DNA of 5,548 nucleotides from Campylobacteraceae bacterium (GTDB lineage: Bacteria > Campylobacterota > Campylobacteria > Campylobacterales > Sulfurovaceae): contig JAMONW010000169.1 in the NCBI GenBank assembly GCA_027066355.1, positions 1-5,548 on the forward strand, read 5' to 3'. Both the position numbers and the translations under genes were made by a program. Each line of letters opens with the position of its first letter. Within the stretch, counting starts at the first letter, position 1. Under the pieces are notes generated by a model, which saw nothing but the letters and a program-made list of their open reading frames with translations, was not told where the DNA came from and did no database searches. Below, piece after piece: positions 1 to 5,525 of this stretch.

Positions 1-1
1 T

Positions 2-316
2 GATAATGAATATAATTATAATCAAGAATCTATAATATACAATGTTAAAAGAAAACAAACAATAAATTTAGAAAAGTTTCCTTCATCTACAAATAATGTT
101 GTATCACTAAAAATTAATATTTCAGGTAATATCAAAGGTATTGCAAAAATATCACTTTTAGAAAATAATCAAACCTTCAAAAGTAAGATTATTAAAGATA
201 ACTTTTCTATAAACATAAATAGTGAGTGGTATAGTAATAATGCTACATTATTATATAAACCAATTAATGTGAAATATGGAGAAATTAAAATTAAATATAG
301 TTTTGAAGAAATATAA
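2..316 (+). CDS. C-terminal fragment of an unrecognised Asn/Ile/Lys-rich protein
   Basis: An open frame runs from the left edge without a stop and ends at TAA 314-316, giving 104 residues; its start lies outside the window. I do not recognise the family. The fragment is dominated by Asn, Ile, Lys and Ser. It contains alternating polar/hydrophobic stretches (for example SLKINISGNIKG, then KIKYSFEEI at the very end) that suggest beta-strands, and it has no cysteines and no obvious membrane segment. It could be the C-terminal domain of an extracytoplasmic or regulatory protein, but nothing here decides that. It reads in the same direction as ahpC, with a 64-bp gap that holds a good ahpC promoter and no evident terminator, so read-through into ahpC is possible. 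It is real coding sequence rather than chance, judged by the length of the open frame in such AT-rich DNA; the function is unknown. Confidence 0.6.
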   Translation, partial: DNEYNYNQESIIYNVKRKQTINLEKFPSSTNNVVSLKINISGNIKGIAKISLLENNQTFKSKIIKDNFSININSEWYSNNATLLYKPINVKYGEIKIKYSFEEI

Positions 317-335
317 AGTAAAGTTAAGCACAATA

Positions 336-344
336 TGCTATAAT
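336..344 (+). promoter_or_regulatory. Extended -10 promoter of ahpC
   Basis: TGCTATAAT is a full extended -10 element, with the hexamer TATAAT at 339-344. The place for a -35 at 17-bp spacing (316-321, AGTAAA) does not resemble TTGACA, which is common for sigma-70 promoters in Campylobacterota. Transcription would start near 351, giving a leader of about 30 nt before the ahpC start. The position just downstream of the previous stop codon supports ahpC having its own promoter. Confidence 0.7.
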
Positions 345-365
345 TTTGCTACAAATAAAAATTAT
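340..365. promoter_or_regulatory. Inverted repeat over the ahpC -10 and leader, possible operator
   Basis: ATAATTTT (340-347) and AAAATTAT (358-365) are exact reverse complements separated by 10 nt. The repeat covers most of the -10 box, the expected transcription start and the early leader. A second, tighter palindrome, AATTA-T-TAATT (360-370), overlaps it and runs up to the Shine-Dalgarno. The position would suit a repressor such as the PerR-like protein encoded next door. The halves do not closely match the published Bacillus PerR box, and AT-rich DNA gives such repeats by chance, so this is only a candidate site. Confidence 0.3.
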
Positions 366-380
366 TAATTAGGAGAAATT

Positions 381-977
381 ATGATAGTAACAAATAAAGC
401 ACCAAATTTTACGGCAACTGCTGTTTTAGCAGATGGACAAATCGTTGAAGATTTTAATCTTTATGAAAACTTTGGAGAAAACGGAGCAGTACTATTTTTC
501 TATCCATTAGATTTTACATTTGTTTGTCCAAGTGAAATTATTGCTTTTTCACATAGAGCAAAAGAGTTTACAGATAGAGGAATTAATATTATTGGTTGTT
601 CAATTGACTCTCAATTTAGCCACTTTGCATGGAGAGAAACACCAGTAGAAAAAGGTGGAATTGGAAGAATTAATTTTCCGCTTGTAGCTGATATTACAAA
701 ACAGATTGCAAGAGATTATGATGTTTTATTAAATGACTCTGTTGCTCTTAGAGGAAGCTTTTTGATAGATAAAGATGGAACTGTAAGACATGCAGTAGTT
801 AATGATTTACCACTTGGTAGAAATGTTGATGAGATGTTAAGAATGGTAGATGCTATGCTTTTCACAAATGAACATGGAGAAGTTTGTCCAGCAGGTTGGA
901 CAAAAGGTGATGAAGGTATGAAGCCAGATGCTAATGGTGTGGCAGATTACCTTGCAAAACATGCACAAGAGCTATAA
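381..977 (+). CDS. ahpC: Alkyl hydroperoxide reductase AhpC, typical 2-Cys peroxiredoxin
   Basis: This cytoplasmic thiol peroxidase reduces H2O2, organic hydroperoxides and probably peroxynitrite. The 198-residue length is normal for the AhpC/TsaA family. The peroxidatic cysteine is C49 in FVCPSE, with P42 and T46 completing the PxxxTxxC active site and R124 in the ALRGSF motif. The resolving cysteine is C169 in EVCPAGW. In related Helicobacter the enzyme is reduced by thioredoxin/thioredoxin reductase rather than AhpF, and no ahpF is present here, so the same is likely. GGIG (92-95) matches the first sensitivity motif of overoxidation-prone Prxs, but the C-terminal YF is YL (190-191). An additional Cys is at position 73. 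The ATG at 381 follows a good AGGAGA (371-376). An extended -10 lies just upstream and perR 33 bp downstream, so peroxide-responsive control is likely. Also called tsaA in this group. Confidence 0.96.
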   Translation: MIVTNKAPNFTATAVLADGQIVEDFNLYENFGENGAVLFFYPLDFTFVCPSEIIAFSHRAKEFTDRGINIIGCSIDSQFSHFAWRETPVEKGGIGRINFPLVADITKQIARDYDVLLNDSVALRGSFLIDKDGTVRHAVVNDLPLGRNVDEMLRMVDAMLFTNEHGEVCPAGWTKGDEGMKPDANGVADYLAKHAQEL

Positions 978-983
978 GCTCTT
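967..983 (+). terminator. Small hairpin overlapping the ahpC stop; weak terminator or attenuator
   Basis: AAGAGCT (967-973) and AGCTCTT (977-983) are exact complements around the 3-nt loop ATA, forming a 7-bp stem that includes the last ahpC codons and its stop. Only two further T residues follow before a G, so the U-tract is poor. No separate promoter is evident before perR, so the hairpin more likely lowers perR expression relative to ahpC, or protects the ahpC 3' end, than stops transcription completely. Confidence 0.4.
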
Positions 984-1010
984 TTGCCTTAAAATTAATT
1001 TAGGAGTATT

Positions 1011-1421
1011 ATGCAAAATATAAATATAGAACTTTTAAAATCGTATGGTTTAAAAGCTACTCCACAAAGAATTGATATTCTAAATACTATTGAAAAACTA
1101 GGACATGCAAATATTGATGAAATTTATGAAATAGTAAAAAAGAGTAATCCTACAATCTCTTTAGCAACTGTATATAAAAATATTACTGCTTTAGTAGAAA
1201 AAGCACTATTAAAAGAGGTTGCATTAAATAATTTTAAATCAAAATATGAAATAATAAAAGATAGACATAGTCATTTAATTTGCAAAGTTTGTGGCAAAGT
1301 TACAGATGTTGAGTTAAATAACGAAATTTTACTACTTTCAGAACAGTTATCTAATAATAATAATTTTAACTACAAAGATATTGAGTTAAATATTTATGGA
1401 ATATGTAGTTCTTGTGCATAA
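1011..1421 (+). CDS. perR: Fur-family metalloregulator, probably the peroxide sensor PerR
   Basis: A 136-residue Fur-superfamily DNA-binding repressor. The N-terminal winged helix (about 1-80) carries the family signatures LKATPQR (14-20) and ISLATVYKN (49-57). The C-terminal dimerisation domain has CxxC at 91/94 and CSSC at 132/135, the four-cysteine structural zinc site usual in PerR. By-eye alignment with Bacillus PerR puts the regulatory metal ligands at H32, E80, H86, H88 and D99. D99 matches the Asp that favours peroxide sensing over Fur-like iron sensing, while E80 is the Fur-like residue. Together with adjacency to ahpC this supports PerR: a Fe(II)-loaded repressor inactivated by oxidation of its histidines. 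AGGAG (1002-1006) precedes the ATG. Probably co-transcribed with ahpC across a 33-bp gap holding a small hairpin. A Fur or Zur role is less likely but not excluded. Confidence 0.82.
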   Translation: MQNINIELLKSYGLKATPQRIDILNTIEKLGHANIDEIYEIVKKSNPTISLATVYKNITALVEKALLKEVALNNFKSKYEIIKDRHSHLICKVCGKVTDVELNNEILLLSEQLSNNNNFNYKDIELNIYGICSSCA

Positions 1422-1456
1422 TTAGATATTAGATATATTTACAAACTATTTATTAC

Positions 1457-1505
1457 TTGGCATTTATAGAAAATTATGAATTATTAATTTTTCTATAATA
1501 GCCAA
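1457..1505. terminator. Long hairpin between convergent perR and antiporter genes
   Basis: TTGGC (1457-1461) pairs with GCCAA (1501-1505), and a 10-bp inner stem, TTATAGAAAA (1464-1473) with TTTTCTATAA (1489-1498), closes a 15-nt loop. A 2x2 internal mismatch separates the two helices. It lies in the 95-bp gap between the 3' ends of two converging genes, where a bidirectional terminator is expected. A clean U-tract is not present directly after either arm, although ACTTCTTTTT follows about 4 nt downstream on the plus strand. The structure is seen in the sequence; termination is inferred. Confidence 0.5.
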
Positions 1506-1516
1506 AATACTTCTTT

Positions 1517-2464
1517 TTAAATTACACTCTTTATAGTATGGTTCATAAAAATAATTAATAGTGTTATTAAAGATATTCCAGCAGGTTTAGAATACATCTT
1601 ATTTGCTGTAATAAATACTAGCATAAGTGTTGCAATTAGCATTGTAGCTATATCAAAAGTGTAAATACTAAAATCTAATTTAATTGGTCTAGCAATTGCT
1701 GCTGCTCCAAGTGCTACAGTTATATTTGCCATATTTGAGCCTATTATATTTCCAATTGCCATATCTGCTTTACCTTTAAGTGCTGCACTAATTGAAACAA
1801 CAAGTTCAGGCATAGAAGTTCCAAGAGCAATTAAAACAACTCCTACAACCCAATCACTAACACCAAAGCTTTTTGCAATTTTAGATGCACTCTCAACTGC
1901 ATAATCTGCGCCATACACAACCATTATAAAGCCAATTACTAATATAACTATGGTTTTAAGCCAATTAAACTCTTTAATCTCTTGTAACTCATCTTTACTA
2001 TGTGCAATTGCAACTGTATCTTTATCATGCTTAATTAAAAACAAAATATATGCAAACATTAAAATAAGCAGTGCAAAACCATCTATCCTGTCAATCTCTC
2101 CACCTAAAATTATCGCTGTAAATATTACAACAGGGAAAAGCGCCCAAGAACTATCTTTTGCAAAAAAATCTCTTCTTGGATTTACATCTTTTGCAATTAT
2201 TAAAACAATACCTAAAACAAGTGTTATATTTAATATATTGCTTCCTACTATATTTGATATAGATAGTTCTGGTTTAGCATTGTAACTTGCTGTTATAGAA
2301 GCCGCCATCTCTGGCAATGAAGTTCCAAGTGCAATTAAAGTAGCACCTATTATATACTCTGAAATATTAAATTTCAAAGCAACTTTTTCACTTTGATCAA
2401 TTATTAAATCTGCACCATAAATTAATGCTGCTAACGATACTACAAATATTAGATATACTAACAT
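1517..2464 (-). CDS. Calcium/sodium antiporter, CaCA family (YrbG-like)
   Basis: A 315-residue inner-membrane cation exchanger, close in length to archaeal NCX_Mj, expected to expel Ca2+ in exchange for Na+ or H+. The protein is almost entirely hydrophobic helices and shows the family's internal duplication. Half one has GTSLPE (47-52) and NIVGSNILN (71-79); half two has GTSMPE (215-220) and NIIGSNMAN (239-247). E52 and E220 correspond to the paired ion-binding glutamates. GAD motifs at 17-19 and 185-187 open the two halves. A charged loop (about 145-168) links them and probably lies in the cytoplasm. The ATG directly abuts the ybeY stop (TAG-ATG), and the AAGGGGAG ribosome-binding site sits inside the last ybeY codons, so translation is coupled to ybeY. 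Exact ion specificity cannot be read from the sequence. No gene symbol is well established outside E. coli yrbG. Confidence 0.93.
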   Translation of the reverse strand: MLVYLIFVVSLAALIYGADLIIDQSEKVALKFNISEYIIGATLIALGTSLPEMAASITASYNAKPELSISNIVGSNILNITLVLGIVLIIAKDVNPRRDFFAKDSSWALFPVVIFTAIILGGEIDRIDGFALLILMFAYILFLIKHDKDTVAIAHSKDELQEIKEFNWLKTIVILVIGFIMVVYGADYAVESASKIAKSFGVSDWVVGVVLIALGTSMPELVVSISAALKGKADMAIGNIIGSNMANITVALGAAAIARPIKLDFSIYTFDIATMLIATLMLVFITANKMYSKPAGISLITLLIIFMNHTIKSVI

Positions 2465-2890
2465 CTACTCCCCTTTTGCTCTAACTATTAAACTTTTTGG
2501 TAAATTAAAATATTCAATTATCTCTTGCTCTTTTTTTCTCATCTCTCCATTATCAATTTCATGGTCATATCCCAACAAATGCAATAATCCGTGTGTAAAT
2601 AAAAGAGCTATTTCATTATCTATACAATGTTTGTAGAGTTCAGACATCTCTTTTGCTTTATCAATAGATATTACAATGGAACCTAAAGGCATAAAATCAA
2701 TATCTTCTAATGGAAAACTTAAAACATCGGTTTCAATATCTTTATCTCTATACTCTCTATTTAAGCTTCTTATATTTTTATTATTAACTATTAACAACTC
2801 GATATCTTTTGAAATATTCAAATAATTAACAATTGAATTTAAAATTTTTGTGTCAATATTAAAATTAGTTTGGTTCTCTAAAAGTATCAT
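2465..2890 (-). CDS. ybeY: Endoribonuclease YbeY, 16S rRNA maturation
   Basis: A 141-residue zinc-dependent endoribonuclease of the UPF0054/YbeY family, needed for 16S rRNA 3'-end maturation and 70S ribosome quality control. The diagnostic metal site is HGLLHLLGYDH, with H100, H104 and H110 as ligands. Upstream is the conserved NREYR (44-48) followed by TDVLSFPLE (54-62), which builds the substrate groove. Length is slightly below the usual ~150 residues but no motif is missing. The ATG at 2890-2888 fits the family N-terminus (MILLENQT), yet no Shine-Dalgarno lies at normal distance; the nearest GGA is about 12 nt away. A -10-like TACAAT sits exactly where transcription would begin at the start codon, so the mRNA may be leaderless. 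First gene of a two-gene unit with the antiporter. Confidence 0.95.
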   Translation of the reverse strand: MILLENQTNFNIDTKILNSIVNYLNISKDIELLIVNNKNIRSLNREYRDKDIETDVLSFPLEDIDFMPLGSIVISIDKAKEMSELYKHCIDNEIALLFTHGLLHLLGYDHEIDNGEMRKKEQEIIEYFNLPKSLIVRAKGE

Positions 2891-2898
2891 TGTATAAT
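2870..2898 (+). promoter_or_regulatory. Promoter of queC
   Basis: TATAAT (2893-2898) is a perfect -10 hexamer, with TTGGTT (2870-2875) at 17-bp spacing as a partial -35 that lies inside the ybeY coding region. Transcription would start near 2905, leaving a leader of about 37 nt. An AAAGG (2930-2934) seven bases before the ATG serves as ribosome-binding site. The leader is too short for a preQ1 riboswitch of usual size plus expression platform, and I see no such fold. Confidence 0.55.
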
Positions 2899-2902
2899 TG
2901 TA
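2897..2902 (-). promoter_or_regulatory. Candidate -10 box of ybeY (leaderless start)
   Basis: On the minus strand TACAAT (5 of 6 to TATAAT) is followed by six bases, TATACA, and then the ybeY ATG. That puts the hexamer at -12 to -7 if transcription starts at the A of ATG. No -35 resembling TTGACA is seen at 16-18 bp spacing. It shares two bases with the queC -10 box on the other strand. Confidence 0.4.
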
Positions 2903-2941
2903 TCCAATTTTAAGTAAAAAATTAGTGCTAAAGGTTTTAAT

Positions 2942-3613
2942 ATGAACAAAGAAAAAGCAATATGTATAATCTCTGGTGGTATGGACAGTGCTTTAGCTGC
3001 AAAAATTGCACAAATAGATGGCTATGAAATAGTTGCATTACACTTTAATTATGGACAACGAACTCAAAATAAAGAGTTAGAAGCATTTGAAAAAATTGCA
3101 AACGATTTAGATGCAAAAGATAGATATGTTATAGATTTAGATTTTTTTAAGCAAATTGGAAGCACTGCACTTATTGGAGATGAATTTGATATTCCAACTT
3201 CTGGCTTAAAACCAGGTATTCCAATAACTTATGTTCCTTATCGTAATGGAATTTTTCTCTCAATTGCTGCGGCACTTGCACAAAAACATAACTCAAAAGC
3301 AATCTATATTGGTGTAGTAGAAGAGGATAGTAGTGGATATCCAGATTGTAGAGAAAACTTTATAAACTCTATTGAAAACTCAATAAATTTAGGATTAAAT
3401 GATAATACAAATTTAGAGATAAAAACTCCACTTATTCATTTAACTAAAGCCCAAATAGTTTCTAAAGCATTGGAACTTGGAGTAAAATTAGAACATACAT
3501 GGAGTTGTTATAAAAATAGTAATTTAGCCTGTGGAGTTTGCGATAGTTGTAGATTGCGCCTTAAAGGCTTTGAAGAGGCTGGTGTAAAAGACCCAATACC
3601 TTATAGTTGCTAG
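2942..3613 (+). CDS. queC: 7-cyano-7-deazaguanine synthase QueC
   Basis: A 223-residue cytoplasmic ATP-dependent enzyme that converts 7-carboxy-7-deazaguanine and ammonia to preQ0, a step in queuosine tRNA modification. The N-type PP-loop is SGGMDS (11-16). HFNYGQR (34-40), VPYRNG (98-103) and YPDCR (133-137) are family motifs. The zinc site is at the C-terminus: C189 in HTWSCY, then C197, C200 and C203 in ACGVCDSCRLR. All key residues are present and the length is normal. The final residues YSC and the stop codon fall in a heptad repeat that continues downstream, so the last residues may be a recent alteration of the C-terminus. No other queuosine genes are nearby, so it stands alone, divergent from ybeY and with its own promoter. 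Confidence 0.97.
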   Translation: MNKEKAICIISGGMDSALAAKIAQIDGYEIVALHFNYGQRTQNKELEAFEKIANDLDAKDRYVIDLDFFKQIGSTALIGDEFDIPTSGLKPGIPITYVPYRNGIFLSIAAALAQKHNSKAIYIGVVEEDSSGYPDCRENFINSIENSINLGLNDNTNLEIKTPLIHLTKAQIVSKALELGVKLEHTWSCYKNSNLACGVCDSCRLRLKGFEEAGVKDPIPYSC

Positions 3614-3638
3614 TTGATGGTCTATAGTTGTTAGTTAA
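3604..3638. repeat. Heptad repeats around the queC stop codon
   Basis: Read in steps of seven, the DNA gives TAGTTGC, TAGTTGA, TGGTCTA, TAGTTGT and TAGTTAA: four of five units begin TAGTT and the middle one is degenerate. Seen at larger scale, a 14-bp stretch at 3602-3615 recurs at 3623-3636 with one mismatch, an offset of 21 bp (three units). The first unit lies in the queC coding sequence and the second supplies its TAG stop. Such short tandem repeats usually arise by slippage. Confidence 0.6.
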
Positions 3639-3658
3639 GTATGTTAATAGTTTTTAGC

Positions 3659-3678
3659 ATTTGAGTTTTAGCTCAAAT
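3659..3678. terminator. Hairpin between convergent queC and the secreted-protein gene
   Basis: ATTTGAG (3659-3665) and CTCAAAT (3672-3678) form a perfect 7-bp stem with a 6-nt loop. It lies in the 70-bp gap between two converging genes, 5 bp from the end of the minus-strand gene. No U-tract follows the stem on either strand, so its role as a terminator is a positional guess. Confidence 0.35.
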
Positions 3679-3683
3679 ACCAC

Positions 3684-4844
3684 CTATTGATTATTTCCAT
3701 TAGCAGGAACCAATCCACTGCCACTTTGAGAAGTTGAACCCTCTTGAGGCAGTAATTTCCCCTCTGTGCAAGTAATAACATCTGTTGTTTTAGAGTATTT
3801 ATCAACACATTGAGCTGTTACTTCTGTATTTTTTATCTCTTTATCTAACTCTTTTATTGCAAGTTGTTTTTTAATATCATTTAAGTTATCAAAATCAAAT
3901 GATGGAGTTCTATCCCCTAATTTATCATTAATATCTTCTACAGGCTTCAAACATTTTTGAGCCTCTTCTTTATTTGCCGCACTTCTAATACACTCTTTTG
4001 CTTTTTTCATTGCTTCAAGTAAAGAAGGTAAATATTTTTTCTGTTTTTCTAAATATTTTTTACCAAGAGCATTAATTATATCTTTTTCTAAATTAGGTGT
4101 TATTGTTAAGTTTTTATCATCTAAATTAACGCCTTTTTTCTCCATCTCTTTTTTAAGCTCAATAATTGATGAAATATAATCTTGTGTCCTAACTGCAGAA
4201 GCTTTATTATTGCTATAAGATTTATCTTCAACAATTTTAAAGTTAGGTAGCATAAACTCTTTAGGAGGAATTTCTTTGTCAAATACCACTTTAACTGCTG
4301 TTTTTTCACTTAAAAAACCAGAATTTTTAATAACAATTTTAAGTGGTATTCCCTTGTATAAACAAACTTTTTGATCATTATACTCCCAAACATCACACTC
4401 ATATCCAGCAACTTTATCTTTACCTGTTTTATTTGCACCAAGTTTAATTAAAGATTTAATACTCTCATCAGACAAATCAAGATTTTCTGTAATTGCCATA
4501 TCTAAATCTCTATCTCTTGTTTTATATATCTTTTTGTCATCAAAATTCACTGTATATATAGTTCCATGGTCTGCTAGAGTAAGCGTATGATGACTCTTTG
4601 TTTCATTAAAATCACCTCTTTGAACCTCTCCAACATCCTCTTCTTTAAGCTCTTTTAAACCCCAATTATCAAATATAAGCCTTGCTATTCCTTCAACTTG
4701 AGAATTCAAATTATTATCAAAACTTGAAGTCTTTACATCATAATAAACCATTCCAGACTTAAATTTATAGAGCTTAAAGTGATCACTCGCACTTAAAAAA
4801 ATAGTAAATAAAAGTAGTAATTTTAAAGTTCTAATAAAACTCAT
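3684..4844 (-). CDS. Secreted protein of unknown function with three cysteine pairs
   Basis: I do not recognise the family. The 386-residue product starts with a signal peptide: R5 and K8, a hydrophobic core (about 9-17) and likely cleavage after A19 in FLSAS, so it is probably periplasmic. Residues ~25-205 look beta-rich and contain GYEC (147-150), a nearby W153, and CLYKGIPLK (161-169), a pattern reminiscent of DUF4412-like periplasmic domains; that likeness is from memory and weak. Residues ~220-340 are charged and helical, possibly coiled. The tail from ~367 is Gly/Ser/Asn-rich. Six cysteines fall as C150/C161, C285/C298 and C346/C359, suggesting three short-range disulfides. I chose the ATG at 4844: AAGGGA (4852-4857) lies 7 nt upstream. 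An in-frame TTG one codon earlier (4847) is the alternative. It has its own promoter, so it is not part of a pgsA operon by necessity. Confidence 0.85.
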   Translation of the reverse strand: MSFIRTLKLLLLFTIFLSASDHFKLYKFKSGMVYYDVKTSSFDNNLNSQVEGIARLIFDNWGLKELKEEDVGEVQRGDFNETKSHHTLTLADHGTIYTVNFDDKKIYKTRDRDLDMAITENLDLSDESIKSLIKLGANKTGKDKVAGYECDVWEYNDQKVCLYKGIPLKIVIKNSGFLSEKTAVKVVFDKEIPPKEFMLPNFKIVEDKSYSNNKASAVRTQDYISSIIELKKEMEKKGVNLDDKNLTITPNLEKDIINALGKKYLEKQKKYLPSLLEAMKKAKECIRSAANKEEAQKCLKPVEDINDKLGDRTPSFDFDNLNDIKKQLAIKELDKEIKNTEVTAQCVDKYSKTTDVITCTEGKLLPQEGSTSQSGSGLVPANGNNQ

Positions 4845-4879
4845 CAAAAAATCCCTTAGAGTAGATAATTTTTCTCTTT

Positions 4880-4908
4880 ATTATATCTAAAAAATGAGTT
4901 AATGTTAA
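4880..4908 (-). promoter_or_regulatory. Sigma-70-type promoter of the secreted-protein gene
   Basis: On the minus strand TTAACA (4908-4903, 5 of 6 to TTGACA) and TATAAT (4885-4880, perfect) are separated by exactly 17 bp. Transcription would start near 4873 and give a leader of about 29 nt containing the AAGGGA ribosome-binding site. This is the best -35/-10 pair in the window. The rest of the 4848-4970 gap is AT-rich with no gene and no convincing pgsA terminator. Confidence 0.7.
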
Positions 4909-4970
4909 GAAAAAATTAAATAGTTTTTATAAAATTTACAATTTCCATATATTGGCTAAATTATTACACA

Positions 4971-5525
4971 CTAACTATAAGCTTTTACAAAAAATTCTCT
5001 AATATATTCATATCCAGAGTATATAGTTAGAGCAACTGCTATCCAAAGTAGGGCAGTTGCATAAGGCCACTCCATTAATAGAAATCCAATTGCAAACATT
5101 TGTGCAACCGTTTTTACCTTACCCATCCAACTAGCACTAATATCAATTCCACTTGCAACTGCATTTACACGAAGCCCTGTTATAAAAAGCTCTCTTGTTA
5201 AAATTAAATATATCGCCCAAGGACTTGCACGATCAAGCATCATAAGCCCTAAAAATCCCGCTAAAGTCAGCATTTTATCAGCAAGTGGATCCAAGATTGC
5301 CCCAAGAGTAGTAATTTGATTAAACTCTCTTGCTATATATCCATCAAAAAAGTCTGTTGCACTCGCTACTACAAATATAAATGCCGCTCCAAAATCTAAC
5401 CAAGAGTAGTGAATACCCTCAAAGATAGGCAAATTTCTATTAACCAAAAGCATAAACATTAAAGGTGCCAAAAGTAGCCTTATAAAAGCTAAAATATTTG
5501 GAATATTAAGTGCATCTTTTTTCAA
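4971..5525 (-). CDS. pgsA: CDP-diacylglycerol--glycerol-3-phosphate 3-phosphatidyltransferase PgsA
   Basis: A 184-residue inner-membrane enzyme of the CDP-alcohol phosphotransferase class. It makes phosphatidylglycerol phosphate from CDP-diacylglycerol and glycerol 3-phosphate, the committed step to phosphatidylglycerol and cardiolipin. The class signature D-x2-DG-x2-AR-x8-G-x3-D-x3-D is complete: D58, D61, G62, A65, R66, G75, D79 and D83. The N-terminal NIPNILAFIR (7-16) and the RELFITGLR segment (111-119) are typical of PgsA rather than of phosphatidylserine synthase or cardiolipin synthases of the same fold. About five or six hydrophobic segments are visible. The start is TTG at 5525, supported by AAGG (5536-5533) seven bases upstream and by the absence of a suitable in-frame ATG. 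The upstream promoter lies beyond the window. Confidence 0.94.
   Translation of the reverse strand: MKKDALNIPNILAFIRLLLAPLMFMLLVNRNLPIFEGIHYSWLDFGAAFIFVVASATDFFDGYIAREFNQITTLGAILDPLADKMLTLAGFLGLMMLDRASPWAIYLILTRELFITGLRVNAVASGIDISASWMGKVKTVAQMFAIGFLLMEWPYATALLWIAVALTIYSGYEYIREFFVKAYS

Noticed and set aside
990..995. TAAAAT as a separate perR promoter
   Set aside because: Transcription would start at or inside the perR ribosome-binding site, and no -35 or extended -10 supports it.
1950..2285. Plus-strand open frame of 111 codons
   Set aside because: It is fully antisense to the antiporter gene, whose motifs are beyond doubt; the product has no recognisable domain and no good ribosome-binding site was seen.
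2905..2941. Possible preQ1 riboswitch ahead of queC
   Set aside because: The leader is about 37 nt, AT-rich, and shows neither a C-rich loop nor a hairpin followed by an A-rich tail.
4121..4309. Minus-strand open frame of 62 codons
   Set aside because: It lies inside the secreted-protein gene in another frame and is Lys/Leu-rich as expected of a shifted AT-rich reading frame.
4909..4970. Possible terminator after pgsA
   Set aside because: Only weak pairings such as CCA/TGG around 4945-4955 are present, with no stable stem followed by a U-tract; the region is simply AT-rich.
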